The translations under genes and the position numbers were made by a program. A stretch of DNA of 64,000 nt from Cellulomonas sp. PhB150 (GTDB taxonomy: Bacteria > Actinomycetota > Actinomycetes > Actinomycetales > Cellulomonadaceae), in assembly GCF_003755175.1 (NCBI RefSeq), contig NZ_RKHX01000001.1, positions 930,001 through 994,000 of the forward strand, given 5' to 3'. Each line of letters starts with the position of its first letter. The stretch's first letter is position 1. Below the pieces are notes generated by a model. The model had not been told where the DNA came from. It made no database searches and worked only from the letters and a program-made list of their open reading frames with translations. This document shows, one piece after another, positions 8,065 through 17,091 of the stretch.

Positions 8065-9252
8065 TCAGGGGACGTCGGCCTGGACCAGGACGCCGTCGCC
8101 CCGGGCCGTGAGCGGGCCGTCCGCCGCCGGCACGAACGCGGACTGGCCGCGCTCGAGCACGAGCGTGCCGTCGAGCTCCCCGTGGACCTCGACCTCTCCC
8201 TCGATGCACAGGATCACGCGCGGGCCGCGGCCCGGGATCCGGGTCGTGCCCTCGTCGGTGAGCCGCGTGACGGACAGCTCGAAGTCGTCGACCGGCGCGT
8301 AGAAGATCTCCGTCGAGGTGAACACGCGCTCGGGCGCGATGCGGATCGGCGGCGCGGCCACGGTGTCGAGCGTGGCGAGCAGCTCGTCGGTGTCGATGTG
8401 CTTGCCGGTGAACCCGGCGCGCAGCACGTTGTCGGAGTTCGCCATGATCTCCACCGCGAGCCCGCCCAGGTACGCGTGCACCGCACCGGCGGGCACGAAC
8501 AGCGCCTCGCCCGGTCGCAGCGTCACGGGGTTGAGCAGCACCGACGTCGCCGCGCCCGGGTCGCCCGGGTAGGCGGCGGCGAGGCGCATGACCGTGCGGT
8601 CGGTACGCGGCGAGGGCGAGCCGTCCTCGAGACGGCGCGCGCAGGCGGCGGCGAGGGCGTCGACGTCGGCCGCGCTGGGCCGCGTCTCGGACGCGAGGAG
8701 CCAGGAGAACGCCGCCCGGACGCCCGCCGACGTGGGGTCGGCGACGAGGATCTCCTGCAGCCGGGCCGCGAGCGGGACGTCGAGGCCCGTGAGGAGCTCG
8801 GCGGCGCGGCGCGGCGCACGGAAGCCCACCATCGCGTCGAAGCGGGTCAGCGCGTAGACGAGCTCGGGCTTGTGGTTGCAGTCCTTGTAGTTGCGCTCGG
8901 GCGCGTTGCGCGGGATGCCCGCGGCCTCCTCGGCGGCGAAGCCGGCGCGGGCGCGCTCGACGTCCGGGTGCACCTGCAGCGAGAGGGGCGCGTCCGCGGC
9001 GATGAGCTTGAGCAGGTACGGCAGGTGCGCGCCGAAGCGGGCCGCGACGCCCTCGCCGAGCGCGGAGGCCGGGTCGGCGGCGATGAACGCGTCGAGCGCG
9101 GGTCCGTCGACGATCGTCGCGGGGGCGCTCGGGTGGGCCCCGAACCATGCCTCGGCGAGCGGCAGCCCGTCCGGGACGGTGCGCAGCACGTCCTGGATCG
9201 CGGTCGTCGAGCCCCAGTCGTAGCGCTGGGTGGCGGGCGTCAGCCGGTACAA
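8065..9252 (-). CDS. manA: Mannose-6-phosphate isomerase, class I
   Basis: A 395-residue zinc enzyme that interconverts fructose-6-phosphate and mannose-6-phosphate for GDP-mannose and glycan synthesis or mannose use. Visible signatures are YLLKLIAADAPLSLQVHP with its zinc-binding Gln/His, then KPELVYALTRFDAMVGFR and AGAVHAYLGGLAVEIMANSDN. I place the start at TTG 9252, because GAGGAG lies 5 nt before it and MYRLTPATQRYDWG is the usual ManA N-terminus. GTG 9258 would leave no spacing. The 127-bp stretch 9259-9385 to the next gene shows nothing else clear. Confidence 0.94.
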   Translation of the reverse strand: MYRLTPATQRYDWGSTTAIQDVLRTVPDGLPLAEAWFGAHPSAPATIVDGPALDAFIAADPASALGEGVAARFGAHLPYLLKLIAADAPLSLQVHPDVERARAGFAAEEAAGIPRNAPERNYKDCNHKPELVYALTRFDAMVGFRAPRRAAELLTGLDVPLAARLQEILVADPTSAGVRAAFSWLLASETRPSAADVDALAAACARRLEDGSPSPRTDRTVMRLAAAYPGDPGAATSVLLNPVTLRPGEALFVPAGAVHAYLGGLAVEIMANSDNVLRAGFTGKHIDTDELLATLDTVAAPPIRIAPERVFTSTEIFYAPVDDFELSVTRLTDEGTTRIPGRGPRVILCIEGEVEVHGELDGTLVLERGQSAFVPAADGPLTARGDGVLVQADVP

Positions 9253-9385
9253 CGTCACTCCTCGGGTCTCCGGGTCCTGCGGGTGCCGGTCACGCTACGG
9301 GACGCCCGTGCCCGAACTGCCTGAGTTCGGCCGTCGTTCAGCCGATGTTCGGCGCATCGTCGCCCCTCGGCCGGCCCTCGCACGG

Positions 9386-10711
9386 CTACCTCCGCCGCCG
9401 GTCGTGCCGCGACGCGACGACCGAGCCCAGCGGCAGCACGACGTCCGCCCGCAGGGACGCGGGCACGCCCGAGAGGAACAGCGCGAACACCGCGGGGCGA
9501 CGCTGCGCGAGCTCGAGCCGCCCGCCGTCGGCGGCGGCCAGGTCCCGCGCCAGCGCGAGCCCGAGGCCGGTCCCCGCGCCGGAGGTCACCTCGCGCTCGA
9601 AGATCCGGCCGGCGAGGTCGTCGGGCACGCCCGCACCCTCGTCGGCCACCTCGACGACGATCATCCCGGACGGGCCGCCCGGGCGGGACCGGACCGTCGT
9701 CGTCCCGGCGCCGTGCTTGAGCGAGTTCTCGATGAGCGTCGCGAGCACCTGCGCGAGCGCGCCCGGTGTCGCGAGGACCTGCGTGGAGCTGTCGACCTCG
9801 ACGGCGAGCCGGCGGCCGGCCACCTCGAACGTGGGCGCCCACTCCTCCTCCTGCTGGTGGACGACCTCGATGAGGTCGACCGCCTCGGTGGTCCCGCCCT
9901 GGCTGCGGCGCGAGGCCATCAGCAGGTCGTCCACCACGCGCACGAGCCGCTCGACCTGCTCGAGCGAGATGCGGCCCTCCTCGCGGATCTCCTCGGAGTC
10001 CGTGGCCAGCATGATCTCCTCGAGCCGCATCGAGAGCGCGGTCAGGGGCGTGCGCAGCTGGTGGGAGGCGTCCGCAGCGAACTGCCGCTCGGCCGCCAGC
10101 CGCCCGGCCATGCGGTCGGCGCTGCGCGCGAGCTCGGCGGCCACCAGGTCGATCTCCTCGACGCCCGACGGCTCCACGCGTGGTCTGACCTGCCCGGAGC
10201 CCAGCTGCTCGGCCGACGCGGCCAGGTACACGAGCGGGGCGGTCAGCCGGTTGGCCTGCCAGATCGCCATCGCGATGCCGGCCGCGAACGCGACGATCGC
10301 GGCGGCCACGACGAGCGCGATGACGCGCGCGCTGAGCCAGAACACGTCCCACCAGGAGACGTACAGGAGGACCGTCGCGCCGGCCGTCGAGTCCGCCTGG
10401 ACCGACAGGCTGCGCCCGCGGATCCGGTCGCCGGCGTGGTAGACCTCGCCGGTCGGTGCGCGCACGACGACGGACGCGTCGATCTCCTCGTCGTCCGTGC
10501 CGGTGTAGGGCTCGAACATGCGGTCCGTGAGCTCGATGTTGCTCTCGACGCGGAAGTCGACCGCCCGGGCCGCCGACTGCGCGCGCGACTGCAGCGTCTG
10601 CATCTCGTTCTCGCGCACCAGCTGGGCACCGAGGAACGCGAGCGGGAAGCCGAGCAGGACGACCGCGACCGTGACGGCCGCGATGGTCGCCTGCAGGACG
10701 CGACGGCGCAA
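9386..10711 (-). CDS. Two-component sensor histidine kinase (HisKA type)
   Basis: A 441-residue membrane sensor. A first membrane helix (about residues 8-30) and a second (about 125-150) enclose an extracytoplasmic sensor of about 95 residues. A HAMP-like linker follows, then the phosphoacceptor helix FAADASHQLRTPL (His near 217) and the ATPase domain with N-box IENSLKH, G1 VADEGAGVP and G2 GTGLGLALA. TTG 10711 lies 3 nt after the regulator stop, so the two genes are one operon. The signal is unknown, and no target gene is adjacent. Confidence 0.92.
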   Translation of the reverse strand: MRRRVLQATIAAVTVAVVLLGFPLAFLGAQLVRENEMQTLQSRAQSAARAVDFRVESNIELTDRMFEPYTGTDDEEIDASVVVRAPTGEVYHAGDRIRGRSLSVQADSTAGATVLLYVSWWDVFWLSARVIALVVAAAIVAFAAGIAMAIWQANRLTAPLVYLAASAEQLGSGQVRPRVEPSGVEEIDLVAAELARSADRMAGRLAAERQFAADASHQLRTPLTALSMRLEEIMLATDSEEIREEGRISLEQVERLVRVVDDLLMASRRSQGGTTEAVDLIEVVHQQEEEWAPTFEVAGRRLAVEVDSSTQVLATPGALAQVLATLIENSLKHGAGTTTVRSRPGGPSGMIVVEVADEGAGVPDDLAGRIFEREVTSGAGTGLGLALARDLAAADGGRLELAQRRPAVFALFLSGVPASLRADVVLPLGSVVASRHDRRRR

Positions 10712-10714
10712 AGG

Positions 10715-11416
10715 TCAGCCCCGCTCGGGGCTGCTCGGGCTGCCGGTCTCGAACCGGAAGCCCATCCCTCGCACGGTCGTGACGTAGCGCGGCGCGTTCG
10801 CGTCGTCGCCGAGCTTGCGACGCAGCCAGGACACGTGCATGTCGAGCGTCTTGGTGGAGCCCGTCGGGTCCGAGTCCCAGACCTCGCGCATGAGCGTCTC
10901 GCGTGCGACGACGGCACCGGCGGCCCCGACGAGCACGCGCAGCAGCTCGAACTCCTTGGCGGTCAGGTGCAGCTCGCGCTCGCCCTGGAAGGCGCGGTGC
11001 GCGGCGACGTCGACGCGCACGTTCTGCGCGTGCAGCTCGTCCTCGTCGGCCGGCTCCCCGACCGTGCGGCGCAGCAGCGCACGCACCCGCGCGAGCAGCT
11101 CGGCCAGCCGGAAGGGCTTGGTCACGTAGTCGTCGGCGCCGGCGTCGAGCCCGACGACGAGGTCCACCTCGTCGGCGCGCGCGGTCAGCACCAGCACGGG
11201 CGTCGTGAGGCCCAGGTTCCGGATGGCGCGCGCGACGTCGAGGCCGTCCATGTCCGGCAGGCCCAGGTCGAGGACGACCAGATCCGCCGCGGCGGCACCG
11301 TCGATCGCTCCTTGACCAGTTCCTTGCACGCGCACGTCATAACCTTCACGTCCCAGCGCGCGAGCCAAAGGCTCGGCAATGGCGGGATCGTCCTCGGCCA
11401 GCAGCACCAGGGTCAT
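10715..11416 (-). CDS. OmpR-family response regulator
   Basis: A 233-residue regulator. The receiver domain has the acidic pair at Asp9/Asp10, the phosphoacceptor Asp50 in VVLDLGLPDMDG and Lys100 in TKPF. The C-terminal winged helix (ELHLTAKEFELLRVL, then SWLRRKLGDD and VTTVRGMGFRFE) is typical of OmpR/PhoB. It is paired with the downstream kinase. The ATG has no Shine-Dalgarno sequence and is preceded by TAACAT at the leaderless distance. Confidence 0.94.
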   Translation of the reverse strand: MTLVLLAEDDPAIAEPLARALGREGYDVRVQGTGQGAIDGAAAADLVVLDLGLPDMDGLDVARAIRNLGLTTPVLVLTARADEVDLVVGLDAGADDYVTKPFRLAELLARVRALLRRTVGEPADEDELHAQNVRVDVAAHRAFQGERELHLTAKEFELLRVLVGAAGAVVARETLMREVWDSDPTGSTKTLDMHVSWLRRKLGDDANAPRYVTTVRGMGFRFETGSPSSPERG

Positions 11417-11422
11417 TCGCCC

Positions 11423-11428
11423 ATGTTA
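11423..11428 (-). promoter_or_regulatory. -10 box of leaderless regulator gene
   Basis: Minus-strand TAACAT has its last T 7 nt before ATG 11416. It is likely the promoter of the regulator-kinase operon. Confidence 0.5.
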
Positions 11429-11535
11429 GGTCACGAGTGCATCCCCGACGCCAGACCGGCACGCCCACCTGTGGTCGGATGCGTCACGGCGGGTTCTCCT
11501 CCCCCGGGCCGACGCCTCCGCGTGCGGCCCGCCCC

Positions 11536-11541
11536 TACCCT
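11536..11541 (+). promoter_or_regulatory. -10 box of leaderless NarL-type kinase gene
   Basis: TACCCT ends 7 nt before GTG 11548. This fixes the start inside a longer open frame that extends upstream to 11437. Confidence 0.5.
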
Positions 11542-11547
11542 CGGGGG

Positions 11548-12786
11548 GTGAACACCTGGGACCGCCTGCTGGCGTGGGAGGAGCGGCACCGGTTCCTCGT
11601 CGACCTCGTCGGCACGCTGCTCCTGATGCTCGTCGTCGCCCCCGCGACCGCCGCGTTCGGGCAGAACGCGTTCTACGACTCTCGCAGCACCGGCGGCTGG
11701 CTCGGCATCCTGCTCATCGCGCCGCTCGCCTGGCGGCGGGTCCGCCCCACCGCCTCCTGTGCGGCGGTCTACACGATCGCGCTCGTGCAGATGCTGTTCT
11801 TCACGCCGATCGCGCTGCCAGCAGACCTCGTCGTCCTCCTCGCGCTGTACTCCGTGACGGTGCACGGGCCCCGATGGGCGCACCGGGTCGCGATCGGCGG
11901 CGCACTCGTCGGCGCGATCGTCCTCATGGGCGCGACGCGGACGTACGACGACCCGCTCACGACGCTCGCGATCGGCGCGTTCACCGCGACGCTCTCGCTG
12001 ACCGTGTGGGCGTTCGGCCTCGTCCGCCGCTCGCGGCGCGAGACCATCGAGGCGCTCGTCGACCGTGCCGAACGCCTCGAGACCGAGCGCGACCAGCAGT
12101 CCCGTCTGGCAACTGCCGCGGAACGCGCGCGGATCGCTCGCGAGATGCACGACATCGTCGCCCACTCGCTGACCGTGATGATCGCGCAGGCCGACGGCGG
12201 TCGGTACGCCGCCGACGCCGACCCGCCCGCGGCGACGCGCGCGCTCGGCACCATCGCGGAGACCGGCCGCGCGGCGCTGACCGACATGCGTCGCCTGCTC
12301 GGCGTGCTGCGCGACGAGCCCCGCCCGGAGCGCGGGGGGGCGCCCGCGCTCGGCACGACGACGCCGCAGCCGGCCGCCGACGACCTCGAGGCGCTCGTCG
12401 AGCAGGTGCGCGCGAGCGGCGTCCGGGTCTCGATGGTCCGGATGGGGTCGCCCCGGCCGCTGCCGCCCGGCGTCGGTCTCACCGTGTACCGGATCGCCCA
12501 GGAGGCGCTCACCAACGTGCTCAAGCACGCCGGGCCGGAGCCCGTCACCACCGTGATGGTGCAGTGGCGGCCGGACGGCATCACGCTCGAGATCACCGAC
12601 GACGGCCGCGGCGCCGCCGCGGACAGCGACGGGCTCGGCCAGGGCCTGCGCGGCATGGCCGAGCGCGCGACGATGTTCGGCGGCAGCGTGAGCGCCGGCC
12701 CACGCCCCGGCGGCGGGTTCCGTGTCCGAGCCGTCATCCCGACCCCGGACGGCTCGAGCCGTCCCCCACAGGTGGAGACCCCGTGA
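11548..12786 (+). CDS. Two-component sensor kinase (HisKA_3, DesK/NarL partner type)
   Basis: A 412-residue kinase. The N-terminal about 155 residues carry four to five membrane helices with hardly any external loop, so the signal is probably read in or at the membrane. Dimerisation motif AAERARIAREMHDIVAHSLTV holds the phosphoacceptor His near 201, followed by the ATPase domain (IAQEALTNVLKHA, then LEITDDGRGA and GLRGMAERA). The gene overlaps its response regulator by GTGA, and an ABC exporter follows. Such membrane-only sensors often respond to cell-envelope-active peptides; this is inference. Confidence 0.93.
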   Translation: MNTWDRLLAWEERHRFLVDLVGTLLLMLVVAPATAAFGQNAFYDSRSTGGWLGILLIAPLAWRRVRPTASCAAVYTIALVQMLFFTPIALPADLVVLLALYSVTVHGPRWAHRVAIGGALVGAIVLMGATRTYDDPLTTLAIGAFTATLSLTVWAFGLVRRSRRETIEALVDRAERLETERDQQSRLATAAERARIAREMHDIVAHSLTVMIAQADGGRYAADADPPAATRALGTIAETGRAALTDMRRLLGVLRDEPRPERGGAPALGTTTPQPAADDLEALVEQVRASGVRVSMVRMGSPRPLPPGVGLTVYRIAQEALTNVLKHAGPEPVTTVMVQWRPDGITLEITDDGRGAAADSDGLGQGLRGMAERATMFGGSVSAGPRPGGGFRVRAVIPTPDGSSRPPQVETP

Positions 12787-13496
12787 ACGACGAGCAGGTC
12801 CGCGTGGCCGTGGTGGACGACCAGCAGCTGGTGCGCGCGGGCTTCCGCATGGTCATCGACTCCCAGCCCGACCTCACCGTCGTGGTCGAGGCCGGCGACG
12901 GTGCCCAGGCCGTGCGCGCCCTGACCCCGCCGGCCGCGACCCCCGTGGACGTCGTGCTCATGGACGTGCGGATGCCCACGATGGACGGGCTGACCGCGAC
13001 CGCGCAGATCATCGCCGCCGGCACGCCGGACCACCCCGCGCCGCGCGTCATCGTGCTGACCACCTTCGACCTCGACGAGTACGTCCTGTCGGCCATCCGC
13101 GCCGGCGCGAGCGGGTTCCTGCTCAAGGACGCGCCGCCCGAGGAGATGCTCGCCGCGATCCGCACCGTCCACCAGGGCGACGCGGTCATCGCCCCGTCGA
13201 GCACGCGCCGCCTCCTCGAGCACCTGATCACGGCGCTGCCGTCCGACGAGCCCGGCGCCGCGACGGACCCGGCACGCCTGGCGGTCGCCGACCTGACCGA
13301 GCGCGAGCGCGAGGTCCTGGTGCTGATGGCTCGGGGCCGCTCGAACACGGAGATCGGCCAGGACCTGTTCGTCGCCGAGGCCACGGTCAAGACGCACGTC
13401 GGTCGCATCCTGGCCAAGCTCGGCGCGCGCGACCGGGTGCAGGCCGTGGTCACGGCCTACGAGACCGGCTTGGTCCGCCCCGGGGACGCCCCCTGA
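12783..13496 (+). CDS. NarL/LuxR-family response regulator
   Basis: A 237-residue regulator with receiver Asp61 (VVLMDVRMPTMDG) and a C-terminal LuxR helix-turn-helix (LTEREREVLVLMARGRSN, then VAEATVKTHVGRILAKL). The GTG start overlaps the kinase stop by 4 nt. The three phased repeats and palindrome directly after its stop (13497-13536) are good candidates for its own binding site, which would place the following ABC exporter under its control. Confidence 0.94.
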   Translation: MNDEQVRVAVVDDQQLVRAGFRMVIDSQPDLTVVVEAGDGAQAVRALTPPAATPVDVVLMDVRMPTMDGLTATAQIIAAGTPDHPAPRVIVLTTFDLDEYVLSAIRAGASGFLLKDAPPEEMLAAIRTVHQGDAVIAPSSTRRLLEHLITALPSDEPGAATDPARLAVADLTEREREVLVLMARGRSNTEIGQDLFVAEATVKTHVGRILAKLGARDRVQAVVTAYETGLVRPGDAP

Positions 13497-13536
13497 GTCG
13501 TCCACTGGTCGTCCACAGGTCGTCCCATGGGATGAC
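13497..13536. promoter_or_regulatory. Triple 11-bp phased repeat merging into an 18-bp palindrome
   Basis: GTCGTCC occurs at 13497, 13508 and 13519, exactly 11 bp apart, with related flanks (CACTG, CACAG, CATG). The third copy is the left half of the near-perfect palindrome GTCGTCCCATGGGATGAC at 13519-13536 (one mismatched pair). The element lies between the regulator gene and the ABC exporter, and a TAGCGT hexamer follows near 13593. It looks like a dimeric regulator array on one face of the helix. Confidence 0.55.
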
Positions 13537-13633
13537 GGGTCCTCCCCCAGGACCAGACCGCAGCCCGATGCCCCGCCGCCGGGGTGCCGCCTAGCGTCGA
13601 GGTATCACCGACGACGAAGGAACGAGCACCCAC

Positions 13634-14412
<779 letters not shown>

Positions 14413-14413
<1 letters not shown>

Positions 14414-16920
14414 TGCTCCGCCTCACCCTCGCGCAGATGCGCCGGAGCCTGGGGCGGCTCGCCGCCGCCGGGATCGCCATCGCGATCGGCACGGCATTCG
14501 TCACGGCGACGCTGATCGCCGGCAACGTCTTCTCGCAGACCACGAGCAACGCGCTGACCGCCCGCTACGGCGACGCGGACCTGGTGGTCAACGGAGCAGT
14601 CACCGCCGACCGGGTCGCTGCCGTGCGTGCGACGCCCGGCGTGCTGGGCGCAGCGCCGCTGCTCCTGGGCTACGCCGAGGTCGGGGCCCACCAGCGCGGG
14701 GAGTACCTGGCACTCGTCGCGCAGGCGCCGGACCCCGCGTTCGACACGCTCACGGCGACGTCAGGCACCCTCGCCAAGGACGGCCAGGTCGCGCTGCCGC
14801 AGACGACCGCGAAGCGCCTCGGCGTGGGAGTCGGCGACACCGTCGAGGTGACCTTCACGCCCGCGGACGCCACCACGTCGACCACCGAGCAGGTCCAGGT
14901 CTCCGGCATCGTCGACGACCCGGCGGGGGCGTGGACGGAGTACGGCGGCGCCGGATCGGCGACCGCGTCCGACGTCGACCGCTGGAACGGCGCACCCGTC
15001 GACTCGCGCTCGATCCTCGTGCGCACGGACGACCCGGCCGCCACCCAGGCCCAGCTGGCCGAGCGGCTCGGGGCGACCCCCGCGGGCGGCGACGCCCTCA
15101 CCAAGCAGCAGGCGGCCGAGCGCGCGATGGGGCAGCTGTCGGACGACGGGACCAACTTCGTCGTCCTGCTCGTCCTGGGCTTCGCCGCTGTTGCGCTGCT
15201 GGTGGCCGGGCTCGTCATCGCCAACACCTTCCAGGTGCTGGTCGCCCAGCGCACCCGCACGCTCGCCCTGCTGCGCTGCGTCGGGGCCCGACGCTCGCAG
15301 CTGCGCGCCTCGGTCCTGTTCGAGGCGTCCCTGCTGGGCCTGGGAGCCTCCGCAATCGGGGTGCTCGCGGGCGTCACGCTCGCTCAGGGAACCCTCTGGG
15401 CGCTCGACGGCGCGCGCACGGGCGCCGGGCGGCTGCCCACGACGATCAGCGTGTCCGCCTGGACCATCCTGGTCCCGCTCGTCGTCGGCGCGCTGGTCAC
15501 CGTGGTCTCGTCGATGGTCCCGGCACGCGCCGCGACCCGCGTCGCCCCGATCGCCGCGCTGCGGCCGGCCGACGCCCCCACGGTCCGCTCCACCGCGGGC
15601 ACCGTGCGGCTCGTGCTGTCTCTCGTCATGGCCGTCGGCGGCCTTGCCGGCCTCCTGCTGTCGGTCGCGGCGGCGCAGGTCAGCCCGATGCTCGGGCTCG
15701 CGCTAGGCGTCCTGGCCGGTGCCGTGTCGTTCGTCGGCGTGCTCGTCGGCGCCGTCTACTGGGTGCCGAAGGTCGTCGGTCGAGTCGGTGGGCTGCTGGC
15801 GCGCAGCGGGTCCAGCGCGCGGCTCGCGGCGGCGAACGCCGTGCGCAACCCGCGCCGCACGGCCGCGACCAGCACGGCACTGCTCATCGGCGTGACCCTG
15901 GTCGCGCTCATGAGCACGGGAGCCGCGAGCGCACGCTCGTCGCTCGCGGGCGGGCTCGACGAGCAGTTCCCGGTTGACATGATGCTGACGTCGACGAGCT
16001 GGACAGAGGGACAGGGCAGCGACCCGCTGCCCGCGGCGACGAAGCAGCAGGTGCTCAGGGTCGACGGCGTGGCCGACGCGATCGAGCTCCCCGCGGCCAC
16101 GCTGCAGGACGCCTCCGGCAACCAGTTCGACGTCGTGGCCGTCGACCCCGCCCAGGCGAAGACGGTCCTGCGGGACGAGTCGCTGGTCGACGGCCTGCAG
16201 GACGGGACGATGCTGACGAACGCCATCGACGACCCCAGGGACGCCGAGATGCAGGCCGTCGAGGGCGTGTCGGCCGCCGGCACGAGCACCGACATCCTGA
16301 CGCTGGTCCCGCGCCGGCAGCTGAACGGGACGTCGATCGTCACGCCCGCGACCCTGGAGGCGCTCGCGCCGGGCGCGCCCACCACGACCCTGTGGGTGCG
16401 CCTGGACAAGGACGCCGACCCGGCGGCCGTGCTGAACGACGTCCGCGAGGTCGTCGACCCGAACATCGCCGTGCAGAGCGCCGGTGCTGAGCGGCGCAGC
16501 TACGAGCAGACGATCGACGCGCTGCTCGCCATCGTGGTCGGCCTGCTCGGCGTGGCGGTGCTCATCGCGCTCATCGGCGTCGCCAACACGCTGTCCCTGT
16601 CGGTGCTCGAGCGGCGCCGCGAGTCGGCCACCCTGCGGGCGATCGGGCTCTCCAAGCGCCAGCTGCGGATCTCGTTGGGCGTCGAGGGGATGCTCATCGC
16701 GGGCGTCGGCGCGCTGCTCGGGGTGCTGCTCGGCCTCGTCTACGGGTGGGCCGGGTCGGCGATCATCTTCGGCGCCTTCGGGGACCTGAGGCTGGCCGTG
16801 CCGTGGCGGGACCTCGCGATCGTGCTGGTCGTGGCGGTCGCGGCCGGGCTCGTCGCGTCGGTCCTGCCGGCGCGGAAGGCGGCGCGCACGTCGCCCGTCG
16901 CGGCCCTCGGGGTCGAGTAG
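14413..16920 (+). CDS. FtsX/MacB-type ABC transporter permease
   Basis: An 835-residue permease with one N-terminal helix, a large extracytoplasmic MacB periplasmic-core-like region (about residues 45-240), then three-helix FtsX domain one (about 250-400), a central helix pair, a second extracytoplasmic region (about 505-690) and FtsX domain two at the C-terminus. Each FtsX domain has the typical ANT-FQVLVAQRTRTLALLRCVGA and ANTLSLSVLERRRESATLRAIG strings. This duplicated form is common in Gram-positive bacteriocin and lipid exporters. It overlaps the ATPase gene by one base (TGATG). Confidence 0.93.
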
Positions 16921-16924
16921 AGCT

Positions 16925-16957
16925 CTCGGCGTCGAGAAGGGGGTGCTCGACGCCGAG
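16925..16957 (+). terminator. Hairpin after the ABC exporter operon
   Basis: A perfect 12-bp stem (CTCGGCGTCGAG / CTCGACGCCGAG) with a 9-nt loop begins 5 nt after the permease stop. There is no U-run, as is frequent in high-G+C actinobacteria. Confidence 0.6.
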
Positions 16958-16998
16958 CAGGGGGTGATCGCCGTCGTCTGAGGGGCCGACGGCGGTCA

Positions 16999-17066
16999 CG
17001 AGCCGACCGGGCGGGCTGTGGAGCGGGGGGACGTCCCCCGGTCCGCGGCCCCGCCCGGTCGGCTCG
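16999..17066. repeat. Nested 68-bp inverted repeat
   Basis: Outer arms of 17 nt (CGAGCCGACCGGGCGGG at 16999-17015 and its exact complement at 17050-17066) enclose a second perfect palindrome, GGGGGACGTCCCCC, at 17025-17038. It lies after a first terminator and just before the promoter of the FtsK-like gene. It could be a second terminator, a cruciform-forming site or an operator. Confidence 0.6.
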
Positions 17067-17079
17067 TTCGTGCCGCGGG

Positions 17080-17085
17080 CACAGT
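17080..17085 (+). promoter_or_regulatory. -10-like box of leaderless FtsK-like gene
   Basis: CACAGT ends 7 nt before GTG 17092. The first base departs from TANNNT, so the box is weaker than the other leaderless ones in this window. Confidence 0.35.
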
Positions 17086-17091
17086 CGTCCG

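Noticed and set aside
9230-11551. Long plus-strand open frame across both two-component genes
   Set aside because: It crosses two genes with intact conserved motifs on the other strand and reads as low-complexity Arg-rich sequence.
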